Of a DNA stretch of 64,000 nucleotides, positions 57,171 through 64,000 are shown piece by piece; position 1 is the first letter of the stretch; each line of letters begins with the position of its first letter. This DNA comes from Siphonodentalium dalli. Lineage: Eukaryota; Mollusca; Scaphopoda; Gadilida; Siphonodentaliidae. The DNA lies in NCBI GenBank assembly GCA_032622095.1, contig CP136068.1, positions 154,345,151 through 154,409,150 on the forward strand. Direction: 5' to 3'. The notes beneath the pieces are model-generated. The model searched no databases and was not told the origin of the DNA. It worked only from the letters and a program-made list of their open reading frames with translations. A program made the translations under genes and the position numbers.

Positions 57171-58165
57171 GTCATAAAGCACTGAAAATTGAAAAGTACA
57201 CTTTTATAAGCGCACTGCCATTACGCTTATAGTCCATGAGCCAGGACCGAGCATGGTACCATTTTGGTGGGAAAATTCTATCAACATTTTTTTCGAAGCT
57301 TATAAGCTGAAGTTTATCTGAGGGCTGGGGCGCACAAAGCTCATAATCTGAAGTTGATGTCAGTGCTGGGGCATACTGGGGCAGTGTAGCTTAGTTTGCA
57401 AAATTTGTGTTTCCATGGCAACGGAGGGTGTTTTTGGCCAGTGTAAACAATATGCCTATAATGGTTTACAACTAGAACGTTTAATGCAGTAACTCTATCT
57501 TTGCATTGTTATGGGGTGATACCCTTGGTGGGCTTTCTTTTGGCATGAGAGATTTCATCTTTATAGGTCAAGGTCATACACAAAGGTCAAGGTCATTCAC
57601 CAAAATATTATCTTTTTTCATATCGGGTCATACATTGTCTACCCACTGATTTTACATATCAGTTTTGAATAAGTTATTTTGCTCCTAAATAATCTGTAGC
57701 GTATGTGCTACATGGAGAACTGCATTATTGTTGAAACCGTCTTGTCAGTCATGATATATAGGCCTTTAAACGTGGTGACCATTTTCCAAAATGGGTCAAA
57801 ATCAGTTATTTCCCCAACATATCATGCTTCTGTGTAGTCCAGGCGATTGGTGCATGGAAATGTAAGAATTACACAAATTGTGATAAAAGCATGAAACTTG
57901 CAAAATATGTTCATTGGACCTTACTGATCATTTTCAGATATAGACCCAATCGAGATTTGGCCCTGCTTAGCAACGGTTGCTAGGCAACTAACCAAAAGTA
58001 TAAAATGCTCATATACAGTATTTTATTCAACTTTATTTCTTTTGAATTGCATATTTGAGGTATATTTGTCACATAGGATGAATTACACAGACTTATGACG
58101 TTGTTTACTATCATAATGTCCATCACAACCGTTGCTATGCCGCTACCCAGACAGTAAAATGTATA

Positions 58166-60884
58166 AACCGCACTCTTCTGGATGGCATTTTGGGACCAGC
58201 ATAGATGGTAGGTTTGTCTGAAATACATTTTACATATGCTAATACATCACATAGTGTATATTATATAGAGATGGATAGTTTCTGCGGTTGGAAGGTGTCA
58301 TTGCGATCGTTCGTAATAGACCAACCCATATTATTTAATTTCAAAAGCATCAATGATCATAACGCAAGTTGTGGCTTATGAACAAAATTGACTTTGAATA
58401 CATTGAATACTAACATTCATGATGCATCTTGATTAAGTGTTACTATTTTAACCACTGACATAATAGAATTATTGGATTTTTATATAACAGATTTGACATC
58501 AAAATCGGCAAAATTTCACTTTTCAGGTTTGGACCATTTTTTCAAGTAAAATGTTATCTTTGGTATCAAAGGTGTTTATTGTTTCACTATAGGGGATTTC
58601 CCGTCTAAAATGACGGGTAAATAAATGTCCTTTGTTACTTACTGGTATTCGCGTGCATGATCAGATTCTTATTTATATTAGAAATGGAATGGCTAATAGT
58701 ATGCTTCTCGTGTCACGGCATGGCGGCGTGGGAACACTGTATTTCACTAAGAAATTTATTGACCACCCCCGCTTCAGCAGGTATGCATGTATGAGTGTAA
58801 CCAATTTGCTCTAAGGCGGATTCGTCAGCTGATTGCAATGGCATAATTGATGCGGTGAGCCCAGCAGATGGGTGGATATCCAATATCATGGGCGCCTCAC
58901 ACAGCAACACCTTCCGAATTCCTCATGACAAAGAGTATGAATAATTAACTTTCGTTTCCCTATTTAAGCTATATAATCGAACCACTGCACGGGTAGTTCG
59001 TGTGCGACATATTGATTTACTTTGCAGGTATTGTCTAAGTGGATTAGTGCCAATAGTTTAGTACGAAAGGTTCTGGTCCTCTGGACGCCTACCAATTATT
59101 CAGTTCGAGGGTATTCGGGGCACAACATTAATATTTAAAATAGAACCCAGTTATGCGATGATTGAACGTTCGACTCTACAACCCATGCATTGACGACAAA
59201 ATCAACGCCCTTACTTATATTCATACTCAACATGATGACAAATTAATTTTGCGCCCTTTTCCAATGTTATGGTAGAACGCTTGGCAGTTTCATCTGTACA
59301 GTATCAAAGCAAGTGTGGGTTTGTGTGTTACCTCATATGACGTCATTCGACAAAGTTTACGTCATAAGAAATAATGTCTACTTGAGTGCAAATACGGCGT
59401 TTGTGGACCATGTTCGATCTCGTGCATTCGTTGACCAATCGGCGTGAAAGTTGGTGAATCATCGTCTACGACACAATGTAGGCAGTGATCCATATTTGGG
59501 CTAAGTTGGACGCATGGTTGAAAAGTGATACATTGACACACACAGATGACGGGTTTTGTATATAATATTCTGTGTTAAATATGTCAGACTGATGTGTTTT
59601 GTAGACAAAATAACTCAAGATGGCTTACAAAATGGAAACAAACAAAAAAAGTTGATTTTCCTCATATATCCAAACATTATTCTCTGCTCCGAAAATGTAG
59701 TAAATTGTGACACTATTGGTTATTAACCATGTTACTTTATCAACTTACAACTAATTAATGATCTATTCTGTTGTCTCATATGAGATATGACAAATTCATT
59801 TTAAAGGATGCCGTGTGGAATTTTGCCAAAAATGTCTCGGGCCATGTTTTGAACGGAAATGCGCACAAACGGAACTGAGCGAGACCATACTATTTGGCTA
59901 CTGTCGCACATTAGCATCAACATTGATTGACTTAATACATGGTTTATATCGAAATGGCAGTCAGGGAGTGACTGGTGATGTAAGGTGAATAGTTGTACTA
60001 GGAGTGGCTATATGGTGATGGATGGAGTCCACAGTGAGATTCTAGGAATACATGTATAATGAGTGGTCATGTGCGAGGTGAGTATGTATACATGGAGTGG
60101 CTATATGGTAATTGAAGTGATGGATGTGTAACACAAAATTTAATGCCGCTACACAGTTATCTGTATTGTTTATGTATATATGGAGTGAATGTATGGTCAT
60201 GTCTGGGATGCACATGCGTACCTTGGGTGGCTGTATTGTCATGGTTGAGTGCACGAATGGCCGAATGTGCAGTGTAATGGAATATACAGAAGGGTTTTGT
60301 GGCCGTTGGCGATGTATATACGATTTACACATGGAGTGACTCTGGTCAGGAGTGGTTATATGGTCATGGATGTGGCCAATGTGTATACACGCTCATTCTT
60401 TGGTCATGTCCTGACTCATCAGGCATAAATAATTATAAGTCCAATAATCTTAATTGGAATCAGCTGAAAAAATGTAGTTTACCTGACATATTTGTAATTT
60501 TGTAAATATGACCACATATTGTCAATTGGATTATTTTAGTGGGTTGTAGTTACCTAGCAACCATAGCTAAAGAGACAATGAATGTATGTGCGATAAAAAC
60601 ATATAACTATCGATTCCGTGGTAGTACACATAGTGTTAGGTATTTTCGCCAGGCGTTTAGTGATTTACAAAGTGTTATGACTACTGAAGATTTATATAAA
60701 CAATTTAGGGTGGGTCCCTAGCAGTGGGTTACCACCTGCTATCCCCAGTAATTCTATATCCGTATACAATATACACTACCTAATGTGTGGGTACATGTTA
60801 AATGTCCTGTAGACTAACTTATTGTGAGGTTTAGCCTCGAAACGTCACCGAGAAGGCCTCAACATGTCACTGAGAAGAGTAAAA
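58166..60884. other. Interior of the large inverted repeat; no gene recognised
   Basis: 59,400-59,580 carries 'accaatcggcgtgaaagttg' and 'acacacacagatgacgggtt', a tail-like block of the CAGACA-tailed repeat type. 60,000-60,370 has loosely repeated 'gagtggctatatggt(c/g)atg' phrases (~50-60 bp spacing). No coding exon seen. Confidence 0.4.
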
Positions 60885-61544
60885 AAAATTACATTTTCTT
60901 GTTCGGGTAGTTGCATAGCAATGGTTGTTAATAGACAACATGATATAAAATGATGTCACAAACCATTGCATGTTATCATACAACTAAACTTCCAATAAAC
61001 TACTATTATATATAGTTTAAATGTTGTAAACCATCCCCATAACAGACATGTTATTATTTCGGGTAGTTGCCTGCAACCGTTGCTGAGGAGAGTCCCATCT
61101 AGATGGGCCCTGTATCTGAAAATGATCAGTATGGTACAAGGAACTAAATTATGTGCCACGTTTCATGCTTTTATCATAAGTTGTGTAATTTTGACACCAA
61201 GCACCCGGACTAGTGTATAGTATATAGTTGGATACTTATAGTGGGATCCCTTAAGCGTTGAATCGTGGCTTTAGTGACTAAATGATGACAGTTCAAATAT
61301 ATGATGCTTAGTTAAAGGGAACACTTTTTTGGAAGGGGTGCCCTGGTGGGGGGGGGGGTCCTGTGTCGTGATGAAATCAGGTTTCCATGGCAACGACATC
61401 AAATATTTGAAGAAAACAAATTAATAAAAGGGTCAATGACACTGCAGCTCAACTTGGAGAGGAGATAATAACACGTGTTACGGCCAATGGAACGATTATG
61501 TATGTGGCAAGTTGAAATGTCTAAGTACTAGATATCAGCATGCA

Positions 61545-62095
61545 GAAATATATATAAAGTAAAATCCAATATGGCCGCTGGCGTTCATTTTTTCCAATGG
61601 AATTCAAAAACATTTGATAGATCTGGTAAATTAACATCAAGATAAATATGAAGTTTGGTGATGATCGGATGAGGGGAGTGGACGGTAGTGTGTGCTTTAG
61701 TAATGATTTAGTAATGCAAAGAGTAAAATCCAAAATGGCTGCCGTTGGCATATTTATAAAATTAAATTTGTAAAAATTAGATTACTCCCACCTTGTGGCC
61801 ATCCCGAAGATCCATGTGATGTTTAGTGACGATCGGACAAGTAGGGCGTCGTTAGTAGAGTGTACCTAAAGGATTTAGTCATACAAAGAGTAGAATCCAA
61901 ATGGCTGCTGGCGGCCATGTTTTTAATAAATTTCAGAAAATATTGATGACTCCCATCTGGAAGTCACCTCGAAGATCCATATGAAGTTTGGTGACGATCG
62001 GATGAGATGTGACCTGTTGGGTTTGCTAAAGGAATATGTTGACGAAAACACTGATGCACGGGGGACGACCATCCCATGGCAATATTATAGTTAAA
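61545..62095 (+). repeat. ~170 bp tandem units with AATCCAAAATGGC…GGTGACGATCGGATG
   Basis: 'aaaatccaatatggccgctgg' (61,560), 'aaaatccaaaatggctgccg' (61,725) and 'gaatccaaatggctgctgg' (61,894) open three units. Each leads to 'gaagatccatatgaagtttggtgacgatcgga'-type sequence. The block ends 'acgggggacgaccatcccatggcaat'. Similar phrases are common in marine-invertebrate repeats; no clade is assigned. Confidence 0.65.
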
Positions 62096-62929
62096 ATTTG
62101 ACGTTTTCAAGTTGAGGTAACAATTTATTGGAAATGAATAACTGCCGTAAAAAGTATCTGATCCGAACTAGTAAAAGACTCGAATGACTATTCAATAGAG
62201 AGCAATACTGCTTCAGCAATGTTAACATAATGTTAGTTGTGTGTTGGAACATTGGAAGTATTAATTTTTCAAGAACTGATATAAACCTGTTTATGTGGGC
62301 TTTGATAGTTTTAGGTCATATATCCATCATATCCATCGCAAATTCCCCAACTCACAGCTGTCTCTAATATTGTGGCCTATTTACAGTTGATTGCTCCCTG
62401 CTTGGGTGCATGGCCTGCATATCGACACTGTATTCACTGGTTATTGAATGTAACTGTTGTTCCAAATGGCTGCTCTCAATTTTCCAGCACACAGCTAACA
62501 TTATGTTAAAATTATTGAAGCAGTGTTGCTCTCTAGTAAACAGTCCTTCGAGCCTTTTACTAGTTCAGATCATGTACTGTTTATGGCAATTATTTATTTC
62601 CAATAATTTTTTATACTTGCGGAGAACCCTCCTCGAAAACTTTCCCTTCTAAAATATGATTAAAGTCAACTTTGTGACATTTTTATTGTTATATAATATG
62701 CTTGATGTGATCTCAAGTACCATAGATTCTTTCATGTGGTTTAACAATTAACTATATTTATATGTAGGTCCGTCTGAATTCCCACCTCCTGAGATAGGTC
62801 AGGTGTGGAAACCCCTTAAGTATAAACACAAGGCTCGTCAGATTGTCAACTGTAAGCTTTTGCTTTTTCAACTGTTCCCCAAATAGTTAATGTCATTGAC
62901 ATAGGAACTATATTTTATCTGGATATATA

Positions 62930-63545
62930 ACCCCTCATCTTGGTACCCCCTCTAAAAGGTTTCCACTATAACCAAGAAACAGTTAAGTGCAGTATCATGT
63001 TTGACCTCTCACTGGGGACTCCGTCCAAAAAGTGTCCATTATAACTACGCAACACATATGTGAAGTTACATGCTTTAGTTACTATAGTCACAAAATTGCA
63101 GTTATTTTGGTAATGCATTGTGGCGTATGTACTGTCACAATTACAATAACAATGTAGTACTTACAATTCAGATTAAAATGTGATTAAAATGTGCCATATA
63201 CCAAATTGAACATGGTGATTGGACCCTAATTGTTTTTGCATTATGATGGGGATTGACTTCCATGGCTAATGCACTAAGGGTAGCAGAATATGAAACAACT
63301 GACAAACAAATTGCCCAAATATCACATTTTCCCCAATAACCTTGACCTTGGCAACTGATCTTGACCCTATATGTCTTAGTGGCCCAGACTATTAATTAGT
63401 TAACTATCAGTTAACATAATTTTTTTTTTTATTCAAATATATGGTGTCGTTGTCATGGAAACCTGAATTTATAACGACATTGGACCCACCCCCATATGGG
63501 CACGTCCTCCAAAAAGTTTTCCCTATAACTAATCAACATATATTT
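62930..63545 (+). repeat. Three degenerate units with CCTCCAAAAAGTTTTCCCTATAAC
   Basis: 'ccctctaaaaggtttccact' then 'ataaccaagaaac' (62,947), 'ccgtccaaaaagtgtccatt' then 'ataactacgcaac' (63,022) and 'cctccaaaaagttttccct' then 'ataactaatcaac' (63,508). Diverged direct copies within the inserted element; the third overlaps its right TIR. Confidence 0.5.
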
Positions 63546-64000
63546 GTATAAGTTTCATTCTTTAATAAATACATTCACAATTCAACCCTTAAAGGACCCC
63601 AGATAAGTAAATAACTATATAATATACACAAAATCAGGATATCTTGGGAAATAAATGTTTTTGACCCATTTTGGAAAATGGCCACACGTTTAGAGGCCTA
63701 TATCTCAAGACTGCCTTATCGGTTGCAACATGACACTGTTCTCCTTGTAGCCTATATGCTTTAGATTATTTCCGAGTAAAGATAACGTATTCAAAACTGA
63801 TATACAAACTCAGTGGGTAGAAAATGTATGACCCGATATGAAAAAGCCAATATTTTGGTCAATGACCTTGACCTTTGTATATGAACTTGACCTCTAGTTG
63901 TGAAATCTTCAGTGTCAAATGAAAGCCCACCAAGGTTAGCACCCCATACCAATGCAAACATACAGTTACCGCATTAAACTCTCTTGGTATAGAACATTAT

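Larger units (their letters stand above)
61212..63635. mobile_element. ~2.4 kb inverted-repeat element inserted in the right arm
   Basis: Seen: 61,212-61,440 ('gtgtatagtatatagtt…', 'aggtttccatggcaacgaca') is the imperfect reverse complement of 63,430-63,635. The outer limits coincide with the breakpoint in the right arm of the surrounding inverted repeat. Inside are three ~170 bp units (61,545-62,050) and a second inverted pair, 62,110-62,265 against 62,465-62,610, sharing 'gaactagtaaaag' and 'taacataatgttag'. No transposase recognised. Confidence 0.6.
57470..64000. repeat. Large inverted repeat, right arm interrupted and running off the window
   Basis: Seen: 57,470-57,830 is the imperfect (~80% by eye) reverse complement of 63,640-64,000. 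Shared blocks are 'aggtcaaggtcatt', 'catatcgggtcatacatt' and 'ccattttccaaaatgggtcaaaa'. 57,840-58,165 is the imperfect reverse complement of 60,885-61,212, with 'tgataaaagcatgaaac', 'ctgatcattttcagata' and 'agcaacggttgc'. The two left-arm pieces are adjacent; the two right-arm pieces are separated by 61,212-63,635. The ~2.7 kb between arms has no recognisable gene. Confidence 0.65.

Noticed and set aside
1-64000. tRNA, rRNA or snRNA genes
   Set aside because: Looked for B-box-like GGTTCGANTCC with a matching cloverleaf and for conserved rRNA stretches; none was convincing. A covariance-model scan would be decisive.

Overview
This is 64 kb of AT-rich animal DNA, almost entirely non-coding, with no complete protein gene. 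Short motifs such as TAGGCCTA, a CR1/L2-like LINE remnant, a PAN/Apple-like exon, many TTAA-flanked inverted-repeat elements and CAGACAGA-tailed repeats suggest a marine invertebrate (echinoderm, hemichordate, mollusc or similar). The phylum cannot be fixed from the sequence. No bacterial operon, CRISPR array, tRNA or rRNA was recognised.

Layout. 1-8,540: repeats, including a 2.5 kb inverted-repeat element (2,527-5,072). 8,540-17,141: an 8.6 kb satellite of a 48 bp monomer, with higher-order duplication. 17,611-21,500 (+): two candidate exons of a secreted Thr-rich, PAN-like protein. The intron between them holds a young TTAA element, a frameshifted LINE endonuclease fragment and a 63 bp minisatellite. 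22,220-26,860: inverted-repeat elements and a 59 bp minisatellite set in degenerate direct copies of one sequence. 26,868-37,740: local duplications, four TTAA-type or palindromic elements and a strongly symmetric CCAACGTTGG-rich palindrome. 38,656-41,560: an 854 bp element with perfect 29 bp terminal inverted repeats (TIRs), poly-G/C tracts and a dispersed repeat shared with 890-2,300. 42,078-45,548: a triple nest, in which a CCAACGTTGG element is split by a 3.3 kb element with ~310 bp TIRs, itself carrying a second copy of the TTAA element from 17.9 kb. 46,085-48,815: CAGACAGA-tailed repeat, a 57 bp-arm palindrome and hairpins. 52,262-55,775: five short inverted-repeat elements. 57,470-64,000: a large inverted repeat whose right arm appears to be split by another inverted-repeat element; it runs off the right edge.

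The window is mainly a record of mobile-element activity. At least two families look recent: the 502 bp TTAA element pair (one difference seen) and the 3.3 kb element (about two differences between its ~310 bp arms). All alignments were made by eye, so identities and boundaries are approximate.
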